Shown here in pieces: positions 56,266 through 64,000 of a DNA stretch of 64,000 bases (positions are counted from its first letter, which is position 1; each line of letters starts with the position of its first letter). This DNA comes from Magnetospirillum sp. (GTDB taxonomy: Bacteria > Pseudomonadota > Alphaproteobacteria > CACIAM-22H2), in the NCBI GenBank assembly GCA_027532905.1, contig JAPZUA010000002.1:806001-870000 (forward strand), in the 5' to 3' direction. A model generated the notes under the pieces. It made no database searches and had not been told where the DNA came from. It saw nothing but the letters and a program-made list of their open reading frames with translations. The position numbers were made by a program, and so were the translations under genes.

Positions 56266-57384
56266 TTGGATACGGCCGATTGCGTGGTGGCGGGGGCAGG
56301 CGTGGTCGGACTTGCCGTTGCGCGCGCCCTGGCTCGTGCCGGGCGCGACGTGATCGTGCTCGAAGCCGCCGACGCGATCGGCACGGAGACATCGTCGCGC
56401 AACAGCGAAGTGATCCATGCCGGCATCTATTACCCGACCGGCAGCCTCAAGGCGCGCCTATGCGTGGCGGGCAAACAGTTCATCTACGACTATTGTGCGG
56501 CACGCGGGCTGCCCCATCGGCGCTGCACGAAGCTGATCGTCGCGACCGACGCGAGCCAAATCGCGTCGCTCGAAAAACTGCGCACCCAAGCGGCTGCCAA
56601 CGGCGTGGAAGACCTCGAACTTATCGAGGGCGCCGCCGCGCGCGCGCTCGAGCCTGAGCTCACTTGCGTTGCGGCCTTGCTCTCGCCCTCGACCGGCATC
56701 GTCGACAGCCACGCGCTGATGCTGGCCTACCAGGGCGAGGCCGAGGACCACGGCGCGATGCTCGCATTCGAAACGCCGGTCGTGGGCGGATACGTTGCCA
56801 ACGACGGCATCGTGCTCGCCACCGGCGGGGCGTCGCCGATGCAGATCAAGGCGTGCACTTTCGTGAATGCCGCCGGGCTGGGAGCCCAAAAGATCGCCAC
56901 CGCAATCGACGGCATCGCGCAAACGCATGTGCCGCCGCTCTACTACGCCAAAGGCAATTACTTCGCCCTGCAGGGCCGCACGCCGTTTTCGCGGCTTATC
57001 TATCCCGTCCCGGCACCCGGCGGGCTCGGCGTGCACATCACGATCGACCTTGCGGGCCAGGCGCGCTTCGGCCCCGACGTCGAATGGATCGATGCGATCG
57101 ACTACGACGTCGATCCCAAGCGCAGCGACTCCTTCTATGCCGAAGTGCGCCGCTATTGGCCGGGCCTCAAAGACGGGGCCATCCAGCCGTCCTATTCGGG
57201 CATTCGGGCCAAGATCGTGCCGCAAGGGGCGGGCAACCCGGATTTCCTGATCCAAGGGCCCGAAACGCACGGCGTTGCGGGCTATTACGCGCTCTACGGC
57301 ATCGAATCGCCGGGCCTCACCGCCTCGGGTGCGATCGGGGCCTATGTCGCCGATCTAGTTGCGCAACAGGACGGACCGGCTTAA
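56266..57384 (+). CDS. FAD-dependent oxidoreductase, L-2-hydroxyglutarate oxidase-like
   Basis: 372-residue DAO-family flavoprotein. FAD motif [20 protein letters not shown], then the LhgO-like [20 protein letters not shown] and [20 protein letters not shown], with [20 protein letters not shown] at the C-terminus. L2HG oxidases clear L-2-hydroxyglutarate to 2-oxoglutarate. TTG start at 56266 with AGGGA 7 bases upstream; no in-frame ATG or GTG gives the FAD motif at its usual N-terminal distance. The two following genes also handle hydroxy acids. Confidence 0.82.
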   Translation: MDTADCVVAGAGVVGLAVARALARAGRDVIVLEAADAIGTETSSRNSEVIHAGIYYPTGSLKARLCVAGKQFIYDYCAARGLPHRRCTKLIVATDASQIASLEKLRTQAAANGVEDLELIEGAAARALEPELTCVAALLSPSTGIVDSHALMLAYQGEAEDHGAMLAFETPVVGGYVANDGIVLATGGASPMQIKACTFVNAAGLGAQKIATAIDGIAQTHVPPLYYAKGNYFALQGRTPFSRLIYPVPAPGGLGVHITIDLAGQARFGPDVEWIDAIDYDVDPKRSDSFYAEVRRYWPGLKDGAIQPSYSGIRAKIVPQGAGNPDFLIQGPETHGVAGYYALYGIESPGLTASGAIGAYVADLVAQQDGPA

Positions 57385-57433
57385 GACGCTATTCAACAAA
57401 CGACACACGTAAACAAGTGGGGAGCACGACGCC

Positions 57434-58198
57434 ATGGAATTGCCAGTCAACGCCTTCAAGAAAGCGCTCAAAGAAGGCAAGCAGCAGATCGGCCTGTGGT
57501 CGAGCTTGGGCTCGAACATGGTGGCCGAGGGCATCGCGCATTCGGGCTTCGACTGGATCCTGCTCGACACCGAACATTCGCCCAACGAATTGCCGGGCCT
57601 CGTCTCGCAGTTGCAGGCAATGAAGGGCGGTACCGCCACGCCGATCGTGCGCCCGGCCTGGAACGATGCGGTGCTCGTGAAGCGCCTGCTCGATATCGGC
57701 GTGCAGAGCCTGCTGTTCCCGTTCGTGCAGACGCCCGAAGAGGCCAAGCGTGCGGTCGCGGCAACGCGCTATCCGCCGCAGGGCATTCGCGGCGTCGCCA
57801 CCACGGCGCGCGCTTCGAATTTCGGGCGCGTGAAGGACTATCTCAAGAAAGCCAACGACGAGATCTGCGTGCTGGTGCAGGTCGAAACCATGGAAGCGAT
57901 CGGCCGCCTGCGCGAGATCGCGTCGGTCGAAGGCGTGGACGGCGTGTTCATCGGCCCGTCGGACCTCGCGGCATCGATGGGGCATCTCGGCAATTTCCAG
58001 CACGCGGACGTGCAGAAGGTGATCACGGCCGCGATCGGCGAAATCCGCGCGGCCGGCAAGGCTGGCGGCTATCTCACGGGCGTGGAAGACGAAGCCAAGA
58101 AGCGCTTGGCCGAAGGCTACCAGTTCGTCGCCGTTGGCTCCGACAACGGCGTGCTGCTCAAGAACACCGACGCGCTCGCACAGCGATTCAAATCCTGA
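57434..58198 (+). CDS. HpcH/HpaI-family aldolase
   Basis: 254-residue class II aldolase of the 2-keto-3-deoxy acid type. The hallmarks are GLWSSLGSNMVAEGIAHSGF, WILLDTEHSPNELP, metal ligands in VLVQVETMEAIGRLREIASV (Glu) and GVFIGPSDLAASMGH (Asp). Members split 4-hydroxy-2-oxo acids into pyruvate plus an aldehyde (HpaI, GarL, RhmA types); the substrate cannot be told from sequence. The 2-hydroxyacid dehydrogenase gene follows after 19 bases. Confidence 0.88.
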   Translation: MELPVNAFKKALKEGKQQIGLWSSLGSNMVAEGIAHSGFDWILLDTEHSPNELPGLVSQLQAMKGGTATPIVRPAWNDAVLVKRLLDIGVQSLLFPFVQTPEEAKRAVAATRYPPQGIRGVATTARASNFGRVKDYLKKANDEICVLVQVETMEAIGRLREIASVEGVDGVFIGPSDLAASMGHLGNFQHADVQKVITAAIGEIRAAGKAGGYLTGVEDEAKKRLAEGYQFVAVGSDNGVLLKNTDALAQRFKS

Positions 58199-58217
58199 AG
58201 CCGAAAGGGTTGCCGCC

Positions 58218-59165
58218 ATGGCCGCCAAGCCCGATCTGATCTCGACCGCCAAACTGCCCGACAGTAGCTGGGCGAAATTGCAGGAGCGTTTCACGACGCA
58301 TCTGCTGCCGCCGGCCGGTGCCGAGCGCGATGCATTCATTGCCGCACACGGCGCCAATGTCCGCTTCATGCAGGCAAGCGGGGGCAGCATCGTGCCCGCC
58401 GCGATGATTGCGGCCCTGCCGAAGCTCGAAATCATCGCGAGCAACGGCGTAGGCTACGACGGGATCGACGTGGCGGCGGCCTCGGCACGCGGCATCGTGG
58501 TAACCAATACGCCCGACGTGCTGAACGATTGTGTGGCCGACACGACGTTCGGCCTCATTCTCGGCGCCTTGCGCAAGCTGCCGCAAGCCGACCGCTTCGT
58601 GCGCGAAGGGGCATGGCTCAAAGGCGGCCAGGCGCTGACCACGTCGGTGCACCACAAGAAGCTCGGCATCCTCGGCTTCGGGCGCATCGGCAAGACGATC
58701 GCCAAGCGGGCCGGCGGCTTTGACATGGAAGTGGGCTATCACGGCCGCACCAAGCAGGCGGACGTGGCGCATCGCTATTTCGACAAGCTCGTCGATCTTG
58801 CCAGCTGGTGCGACGTGCTGGTTGTCATCACGCCGGGCGGGGCGGCCACGCGCCATCTCGTGAATGCGGCCGTTCTCAAAGCCTTGGGGCCGCGCGGCTA
58901 TCTTGTGAACGTCGCGCGCGGTTCGGTCGTGGACGAGGCGGCCTTGCTGGCGGCCTTGCAGAACGGAACGATCGCGGGTGCAGGGCTCGACGTGTTCGAA
59001 GACGAGCCGCGCGTGCCGCCGGCGTTTTTCGCACTCGAGAATGTTGCCCTTGCCCCGCATGTGGGCTCGGCCACGGTCGAGACGCGCAAGGCGATGGGCG
59101 ACCTTACGGTCGACAATCTGGTCGCACATCTCGAAGGACGCCCGAAACTGACGCCCGTCAATTAG
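58218..59165 (+). CDS. D-isomer-specific 2-hydroxyacid dehydrogenase
   Basis: 315 residues. NAD(P) motif GILGFGRIGKTIAKRAGGFD, catalytic Arg in VNVARGSVVDEAALL, Glu in DVFEDEPRVPP and His in ALAPHVGSATVE, all normal for the glyoxylate/hydroxypyruvate reductase-like family. It interconverts a 2-keto acid and its D-2-hydroxy form. Co-directional with the HpaI aldolase, so it may reduce the keto acid made or used there. The convergent flagellin ends 17 bases beyond its stop. Confidence 0.9.
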   Translation: MAAKPDLISTAKLPDSSWAKLQERFTTHLLPPAGAERDAFIAAHGANVRFMQASGGSIVPAAMIAALPKLEIIASNGVGYDGIDVAAASARGIVVTNTPDVLNDCVADTTFGLILGALRKLPQADRFVREGAWLKGGQALTTSVHHKKLGILGFGRIGKTIAKRAGGFDMEVGYHGRTKQADVAHRYFDKLVDLASWCDVLVVITPGGAATRHLVNAAVLKALGPRGYLVNVARGSVVDEAALLAALQNGTIAGAGLDVFEDEPRVPPAFFALENVALAPHVGSATVETRKAMGDLTVDNLVAHLEGRPKLTPVN

Positions 59166-59182
59166 GGATCAAAAACGCGCTC

Positions 59183-60025
59183 TCAGCGAGCGTTGTTGAA
59201 CAAGCCGAGCAGCACGCCGGGTTGCTGGTTGGCGATCGCGAGCGACTGCACGGCCAATTGCTGGCGCACCTGCAGCGATTGGCTTTGCGCCGACGCCTTG
59301 CCGATATCGGCGTCGATCAAAGCGCCCAAGCCGGTCGTAACGGCGTCGGTGACGGCCGACTGGAAGCTCGACTGCACCGAAAGCGTGCGCGACTCAGTCG
59401 CACTCGTCGACAGCGACGAGGCGATGGCACTTTGGAAGGTCGTGAGGGCGGTCAGCGAGTTCGCGGCATCCGACGCAGTCGAGACGTTGACAGCACCGGT
59501 GAAGGTGGTCAGCGCCGTCGCCGTCGCACCCAGGCCCGACAGGCTCAGCGTGCTGCCGGTGATGCTCGAAAGATAGGTGCGCGCGGCCGAACCCGACGAA
59601 ATTAGGTTGGCGCCATTGTAGTTCGCCTGAGATATGAAATTGTTGATCTGCGAAGTGAGCGTGTTGTAGTCGGCCGTGTAGATCGTGCGCTGGGCGGCGC
59701 TGATCGAACCGTCCGACAGCTGCACGAGCTTCGCCTGGATGTTGCCGGCCGTGTCCGAGATCGAGGTGAGGGCGGCTTGCGTGACTTGGCCGAGGCCCAC
59801 GCCGTTGGCAAGCGAGCTCTGCACGGCCGAAAACGCCTGCAGATCACCGCGCAGACCTTGGGCGACCGAGAAGGTGGAGGCGTCGTCGGATGCGTCCGCA
59901 ACCCGGTAGCCGGTCTGCAGCTGCTTGTTGGCGACCAACAGTTCGGCGTTGATCTTGCGCAGCGACGCAAGTGCCGAAATGGCGCCCAAATTCGTATTGA
60001 CCGAGGTGGACAGCGAAGCGACCAA
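59183..60025 (-). CDS. Compact flagellin
   Basis: About 280 residues, filament subunit. The N-terminal D0/D1 helix SVNTNLGAISALASLRKINA, GYRVADASDDASTFSVAQGL and the C-terminal D1/D0 IDADIGKASAQSQSLQVRQQ, LAVQSLAIANQQPGVLLGLF are typical; the middle is only ~100 residues of Ser/Thr/Ala-rich sequence, so outer D2/D3 domains are essentially missing. TTG 60025 has GGAGG 5 bases upstream and yields (M)VASLSTSVNTN; GTG 60037 in the same frame is the alternative. Ser/Thr-rich surface would suit O-glycosylation by the SDR/GT2 pair. Assembly genes are not in the window. Confidence 0.88.
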   Translation of the reverse strand: MVASLSTSVNTNLGAISALASLRKINAELLVANKQLQTGYRVADASDDASTFSVAQGLRGDLQAFSAVQSSLANGVGLGQVTQAALTSISDTAGNIQAKLVQLSDGSISAAQRTIYTADYNTLTSQINNFISQANYNGANLISSGSAARTYLSSITGSTLSLSGLGATATALTTFTGAVNVSTASDAANSLTALTTFQSAIASSLSTSATESRTLSVQSSFQSAVTDAVTTGLGALIDADIGKASAQSQSLQVRQQLAVQSLAIANQQPGVLLGLFNNAR

Positions 60026-60162
60026 GACAACCTCCACAACGCGCCCGCAAACAGGGGCCGTGTCAAGTTATGCTCGGACAACGGGGCCAGTTCTCGCCCG
60101 CGGCGTTTTCAAGTTCGCCATCGCAGTCAGCAGTCAAGAGATAAATGCAAAATTAACCAAAA

Positions 60163-60840
60163 TCAAGCCCCTATCTGCCGCCAATCCGACGCCAGATGAA
60201 GTTTGGCGCCGGTTTGGGCGCACAGGGCCTCGAAATCGACTCCGGGCGCCATTTCGCGCACCAACAGCCCGTCTTTGGTCACGTCGATGACGGCCAAATT
60301 GGTGAAAATCCGCGTGACGACATGGGGAGCCGTGAGCGGATAGGTGCAGGAGGGGACGATTTTGGGCGCGCCGTCCTTGGTCGTGTGCTCCATCAGCACG
60401 TACACACCCTTGGCCCCAGCCGCCAAATCCATCGCCCCGCCAACGGCCGGCGGCATCTTCTCGTCGCCGGTCGACCAATTGGCCAGATCGCCCGTTTCCG
60501 AGACTTGCATCGCACCAAGCAGCGCCAGGTCGATATGGCCGCCTCGGATCATCACGAACGCGTCGGTGTGGTGGAAGATCGACGCGCCGGGCACCAGCGT
60601 GATCGGCGTTTTCGAGGCGTTGATGAGATCGGGGTCGACGTCGTTGGCCAGCGGCGAAGGACCAACGCCGAGCACGCCGTTCTCGGAGTGGTAGACGATC
60701 TCGCGGCCGGCGGGCACGTAGTTGGCGACCAAGGTCGGCAGACCGATGCCGAGATTGACGACGGCCCCGTCCCACAAATCCTGGGCTGCGCGTCGCGCGA
60801 TCGCTTCGCGATCCAGTCCTTTGGGGGCGATACCCTTCAT
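60163..60840 (-). CDS. 3-oxoacid CoA-transferase, subunit B
   Basis: 225 residues of the family I CoA-transferase beta chain. The catalytic Glu 53 lies in IVYHSENGVLGVG, and VNLGIGLPTLVANYVPAG and LALLGAMQVSETGDLANW are typical. The A/B heterotetramer moves CoA between an acyl donor (succinyl-CoA) and a 3-oxo acid such as acetoacetate or 3-oxoadipate (ScoB, PcaJ, CatJ types cannot be separated here). ATG 60840 overlaps the stop of subunit A by four bases. Confidence 0.92.
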   Translation of the reverse strand: MKGIAPKGLDREAIARRAAQDLWDGAVVNLGIGLPTLVANYVPAGREIVYHSENGVLGVGPSPLANDVDPDLINASKTPITLVPGASIFHHTDAFVMIRGGHIDLALLGAMQVSETGDLANWSTGDEKMPPAVGGAMDLAAGAKGVYVLMEHTTKDGAPKIVPSCTYPLTAPHVVTRIFTNLAVIDVTKDGLLVREMAPGVDFEALCAQTGAKLHLASDWRQIGA

Positions 60841-61526
60841 CCGGGCGTCCCTGCTTGTTTGGGGTTGGGCACATGCACGACACGGTCGACGAACAAGCCA
60901 GGCGTGACGACCTGTTCGGGATCGATGCCGCCGAGCTCGACAATATGGCGTGCCTGCACGATCGTGAGATCGGCGGCAGCCGCCATGGTCGGCCCGAAAT
61001 TGCGCGCGGCCAACCGATAGGTGAGATTGCCCCAACGATCGGCGTGCTCGGCTTTGATCAGTGCGACGTCGCCTTTGAGCGGCATTTCGAGCACGTAATC
61101 GCGGCCATTGAGCGTGCGGGTTTCTTTGCCGGCGGCGAGTTTGGTGCCGGCGGCCGTGGGCGTATAGAAGCCGCCGATCCCGGCGGCGGCCGCACGTAGG
61201 CGTTCGCTGAGGGTGCCTTGCGGCACGAGTTCGAGTTCGAGGCGGCCCGCGCTGTACATCTCTTCGAACACGACCGAGCCCGAGGTGCGCGGATAGGAGC
61301 ACACGAGCTTGCGCACATGCCCCGAAGCCAAAAGCTTTGCCACATCTGTGCGGCCCGAGCCCGCATTGTTCGAAACGACCGTGAGGTCTTTGGCCCCTTG
61401 CTCGATTAGCGCGTCGATGAGCTCGACCGGAATGCCGGAATTGCCGAAGCCCGCGATCAGTACGACCGCACCGTCTTTGATGCCGGCCATAGCTTCTGCA
61501 AGCGAGGCTTTTTGTTTGTCGATCAT
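60837..61526 (-). CDS. 3-oxoacid CoA-transferase, subunit A
   Basis: 229 residues, alpha chain of the same enzyme. The glycine-rich CoA-binding loop is VVLIAGFGNSGIPVELIDAL, with RKLVCSYPRTSGSVVFEEMY and DYVLEMPLKGDVALIKAEHA as family marks. It is translated before and coupled to subunit B. Its start is 61 bases from the divergent dehalogenase-like gene, so a bidirectional promoter is likely. Confidence 0.92.
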   Translation of the reverse strand: MIDKQKASLAEAMAGIKDGAVVLIAGFGNSGIPVELIDALIEQGAKDLTVVSNNAGSGRTDVAKLLASGHVRKLVCSYPRTSGSVVFEEMYSAGRLELELVPQGTLSERLRAAAAGIGGFYTPTAAGTKLAAGKETRTLNGRDYVLEMPLKGDVALIKAEHADRWGNLTYRLAARNFGPTMAAAADLTIVQARHIVELGGIDPEQVVTPGLFVDRVVHVPNPKQAGTPG

Positions 61527-61587
61527 GATGGAACTAGCCTAGAGCCTCGCCCTGGTCAGCGCAAAGATTTCGTGGCTAACTGCCGCG

Positions 61588-62463
61588 ATGTTCGAAGATT
61601 TCAGCGTTGGTTCCGCATCCCCCGAGGGGGTTTCCATCCATTACCGCAAGGGCGGAGCCGGACCGCCCTTGCTGCTGCTGCACGGCTATCCGCAGACACA
61701 CGCGATGTGGCACAAAATCGCGCCGCGATTGGCGCAGCGTTTCACGGTCGTGTGCCCGGATACGCGCGGCTATGGGGCATCCGGCAAACCGGTAGCCGAT
61801 GCCGAGGACATGGTCTATTCCAAACGCACCATGGCCAAGGACATGGCGGGCCTTATGCGCGGCCTCGGCTTCGACAAATTCTCTGTCTGCGGCCACGACC
61901 GCGGCGCGCGCGTGGCCTATCGCTTGGCGCTCGACCATCCCGACGCGGTGCAGAAGCTGTGCGTGCTCGATATTCTGCCGACGTATTCGACCTGGCGGCG
62001 CATGGAGAAGGGCTTGGCGCTCGGCATGTACCATTGGCAGTTTCTGGCGCAAGGCGGGGGCTTGCCCGAGAAAATGCTCGGTGCCGATCCCGACTATTAT
62101 CTGCTCGAGAAGCTGAAACGCTGGTCGAAGGATTTTTCGGCGTTCGCGCCCGAAGCGCTCGAGGCCTACAAAGTCGCGTTTCGCGATCCGGCTTCGATCG
62201 CGGCGACCTGCGCCGATTACCGCGCGGGGGCAACGGCCGACGACGCGATCGACGGCGAAGATTTCGGCCGCCGCAAGATCGTCGCCCCTACGCTCGTGCT
62301 GTGGGGCGAGGGCGGCCTTGCAAGGCGCGTCGACGATCCGCTCGCCATCTGGCGCCAATGGGCGATCGAGGTCAGCGGCCACGCCCTGAAGTGCGGGCAC
62401 TTTCTGCCCGAAGAAGCCCCCGACGCGACGGCTGCAGCACTCGAAGAATTTCTCGGCACTTAG
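61588..62463 (+). CDS. Alpha/beta hydrolase with complete fluoroacetate dehalogenase residue set
   Basis: 291 residues. The alpha/beta-hydrolase core reads LLLLHGYPQTHAMWHKIAPR, GYGASGKP and VCGHDRGARVAYRLALDHPD. Nucleophile Asp 104 with Arg 105 and Arg 108 (DRGAR), Asp 128 (VLDILPT), His 149-Trp 150 (MYHWQF), Tyr 211 (ADYRAG) and His 271 (CGHFLPEEAP) correspond, at nearly constant offset, to the carboxylate-binding, halide-binding and catalytic residues of fluoroacetate dehalogenase. Hydrolysis of haloacetates to glycolate is therefore likely. A plain epoxide hydrolase would lack the Arg pair. Its last 4 bases overlap the recG 3' end. Confidence 0.83.
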   Translation: MFEDFSVGSASPEGVSIHYRKGGAGPPLLLLHGYPQTHAMWHKIAPRLAQRFTVVCPDTRGYGASGKPVADAEDMVYSKRTMAKDMAGLMRGLGFDKFSVCGHDRGARVAYRLALDHPDAVQKLCVLDILPTYSTWRRMEKGLALGMYHWQFLAQGGGLPEKMLGADPDYYLLEKLKRWSKDFSAFAPEALEAYKVAFRDPASIAATCADYRAGATADDAIDGEDFGRRKIVAPTLVLWGEGGLARRVDDPLAIWRQWAIEVSGHALKCGHFLPEEAPDATAAALEEFLGT

Positions 62464-64000
62464 CCGAAGCGCGCGAGTTTGAACGCTTCATCGCGCGCAA
62501 ACAGATAAAGCAGCGTTCGCAAAGCGCCCCCGCGTTCGCTTTCGAGTTTGGGATCGCGCTCGAGCACGGCCGTCGCATCGCTGCGCGCGATCTCGACCAA
62601 ATCGGCGTGTACGGCAAGATCGGCCAAGCGGAATTGCGGCAGGCCCGATTGTTTGGTGCCCAGCACTTCGCCCGCGCCGCGCAGGCGCAAATCTTCTTCG
62701 GCAATACGAAACCCGTCTTCGGTCTCGCGCAGGATTTCGATGCGGGCTTTTGCCGTCGCCCCGAGCGGCTGCGCGTAGAGCAGCACGCAGCTGCTTTCCT
62801 CCGCCCCGCGGCCGACGCGGCCGCGCAGCTGATGGAGCTGGGCGAGGCCGAAACGTTCGGCATGTTCGACGACCATCACTGTCGCACTCGGCACGTTGAC
62901 GCCGACTTCGATGACCGTGGTGGCCACAAGCACGCCCGGCGGGCCGTCGACGAAAGCGGCCATTGCGGCGTCTTTCTGCGCAGGCTTGAGCTTGCCGTGG
63001 ATCAGATGCACACGGGCTTCGCCGAGCGCTTCGACCAACGCCGAATGGCGCTGGGTTGCCGCCGCGAGATCGAGCACTTCGGATTCCTCAACGATAGGGC
63101 ACACCCAATAGACGCGTGCACCCTTGGCGATCTGGCGGCGCACGGCATCCACGATGTCGTCGAGCCGTTCGAGCGGGACCGCGACGGTTTTGACCGGTTT
63201 GCGGCCCGGCGGTTTTTCGGCGAGCTTCGATACGTCCATGTCGCCGTAAGCGCACATCACCAGCGTGCGCGGGATCGGCGTGGCGGTCATGATCAGCGTG
63301 TCGACTTCGCCCGCTTCCGACAGGCCCTTGGCCGAAAACGCCACACGCTGATGCACGCCGAACCGATGCTGCTCGTCCACGACGACGAAGCCGAGTTCTT
63401 TGAATTCAACTTCGTCTTCGAACAAAGCATGCGTGCCAACCACAAGATCGAGTTCGCCCGACGCGAGCCCGTCAAGGATGGCTTGGCGGGCTTTGCCCTT
63501 GTCGCGGCCCGTGAGGACCGCAAAGCGCACGCCGGCCGCCTCGGCCAACGGCTTGATCGTCTCGAAATGCTGGCGCGCGAGGATCTCGGTCGGCGCCATC
63601 AGGGCGGCTTGCAAGCCGCATTCGACCGCGTTCAGCATCGCGAGCAAGGCCACGACCGTCTTGCCGCTACCGACGTCGCCCTGCAGCAGCCGCTGCATAC
63701 GACCGCTCACGCCCATGTCGCCGAGAATTTCGGCGAGCGCCATTTTTTGAGCACCCGTGAGATCGAAGGGCAGGGCCCTCAGCGCTTTCTCCCGCAATCG
63801 CCCGTCGCCCTTCAACGTGCGGCCCTTGCGGCGCTTCTGGTGCGCGCGCACAAGCGCCAAGGCCAACTGGTTCGCGAGCAATTCGTCGTAGGCAAGGCGG
63901 CTGCGCCAGGGCGTTTCCAGTTCGGTATCGGCTTGGTCGCTTGGGGCGTGTGCATGCGCGATCGCCGTACGCCAATCGGGCCATCCGTTTTTTGCCACAA
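62460..64000 (-). CDS. recG: ATP-dependent DNA helicase RecG, C-terminal part (5' end cut by window edge)
   Basis: About 510 of the usual ~690 residues; the N-terminal wedge domain is largely beyond the right edge. Helicase motifs are in order: I LLQGDVGSGKTVVALLAM, Ia APTEILARQHFE, II VVVDEQHRFGVHQR, III MTATPIPRTL, V ATTVIEVGVNVPSATVMV and VI QLRGRVGRGAEESSCVLLY, with the C-terminal LRLRGAGEVLGTKQSG (TRG region). RecG remodels stalled forks and Holliday junctions. Convergent with the dehalogenase-like gene. Confidence 0.95.
   Translation of the reverse strand, partial: VAKNGWPDWRTAIAHAHAPSDQADTELETPWRSRLAYDELLANQLALALVRAHQKRRKGRTLKGDGRLREKALRALPFDLTGAQKMALAEILGDMGVSGRMQRLLQGDVGSGKTVVALLAMLNAVECGLQAALMAPTEILARQHFETIKPLAEAAGVRFAVLTGRDKGKARQAILDGLASGELDLVVGTHALFEDEVEFKELGFVVVDEQHRFGVHQRVAFSAKGLSEAGEVDTLIMTATPIPRTLVMCAYGDMDVSKLAEKPPGRKPVKTVAVPLERLDDIVDAVRRQIAKGARVYWVCPIVEESEVLDLAAATQRHSALVEALGEARVHLIHGKLKPAQKDAAMAAFVDGPPGVLVATTVIEVGVNVPSATVMVVEHAERFGLAQLHQLRGRVGRGAEESSCVLLYAQPLGATAKARIEILRETEDGFRIAEEDLRLRGAGEVLGTKQSGLPQFRLADLAVHADLVEIARSDATAVLERDPKLESERGGALRTLLYLFARDEAFKLARFG

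Overview
This is a 64 kb, GC-rich, gene-dense stretch of a bacterial chromosome. The layout points to an alphaproteobacterium: dgt-argS-SPOR-nagZ, scpAB-tatABC, surE-pcm-nlpD and yajC-secD-secF-Mth938 blocks, a trmFO gene, hopanoid-precursor genes hpnCDE, and an NDUFAF6-like protein. A Rhodospirillales-type relative that swims (flagellin, CheZ, two chemoreceptors) fits best; below class level this is inference. The protein-coding calls are from translated sequence and motif recognition only.

Layout. 1-1322: 3' end of ilvD. 1444-2841: soluble chemoreceptor. 2838-4333 (minus): a broken GST remnant, xth and erpA. 4452-9372: dgt, argS, a SPOR protein and nagZ, joined by stop/start overlaps or gaps of a few bases. 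9394-10893: a GST and a CBS-BON protein. 11162-15774: scpA-scpB, a lone ABC ATPase and tatABC. 15906-18455: surE-pcm-nlpD-like. 18545-23679: an unknown protein, a DUF815 ATPase (minus), yajC (with a J-domain-like tail), secD, secF and a Mth938 protein. 23734-27155 (minus): hpnC-hpnD-hpnE plus a PuuD-like membrane protein, one overlapping operon ending at a strong terminator. 27197-30839: NDUFAF6-like, trmFO (minus), a RidA-family protein and a Sel1-repeat protein. 31157-35703: an unknown protein, an EamA transporter with a His-rich tail (minus) and uvrA (minus). 35881-40121: ssb, a small tautomerase, gyrA and coaD.

40187-46415 is the most unusual part. An intact tRNA-Lys(TTT) is followed by about 6.1 kb containing only two-component signalling genes, and the stretch ends in a 34-bp imperfect copy (31/34) of the tRNA 3' end. 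This looks like an integrated island that has lost its integrase. It holds two paralogous kinase/regulator pairs on the minus strand, one kinase having glutamate where the phospho-acceptor histidine should be. Divergent from these are a membrane Cache-PAS kinase and a REC-MarR-type DNA-binding regulator. A 25-bp palindrome lies in the divergent promoter region. Just outside, 46439-51524 (minus) encodes a PAS_5 protein, a membrane kinase with a LOV-like blue-light domain, and a chemoreceptor, so about 11 kb here is devoted to sensing.

52015-60025: a DUF1488 protein, ppa, a small unknown protein, a sugar-nucleotide reductase-like SDR with a glycosyltransferase (possible flagellin modification), CheZ with a small overlapping gene, an L-2-hydroxyglutarate-oxidase-like enzyme, an HpaI-type aldolase, a 2-hydroxyacid dehydrogenase and a compact flagellin (minus). 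60163-64000: CoA-transferase subunits B and A (minus), a dehalogenase-like hydrolase with the complete fluoroacetate dehalogenase residue set, and the 3' part of recG (minus), which runs off the right edge. No rRNA, CRISPR array, transposase or insertion sequence was seen.
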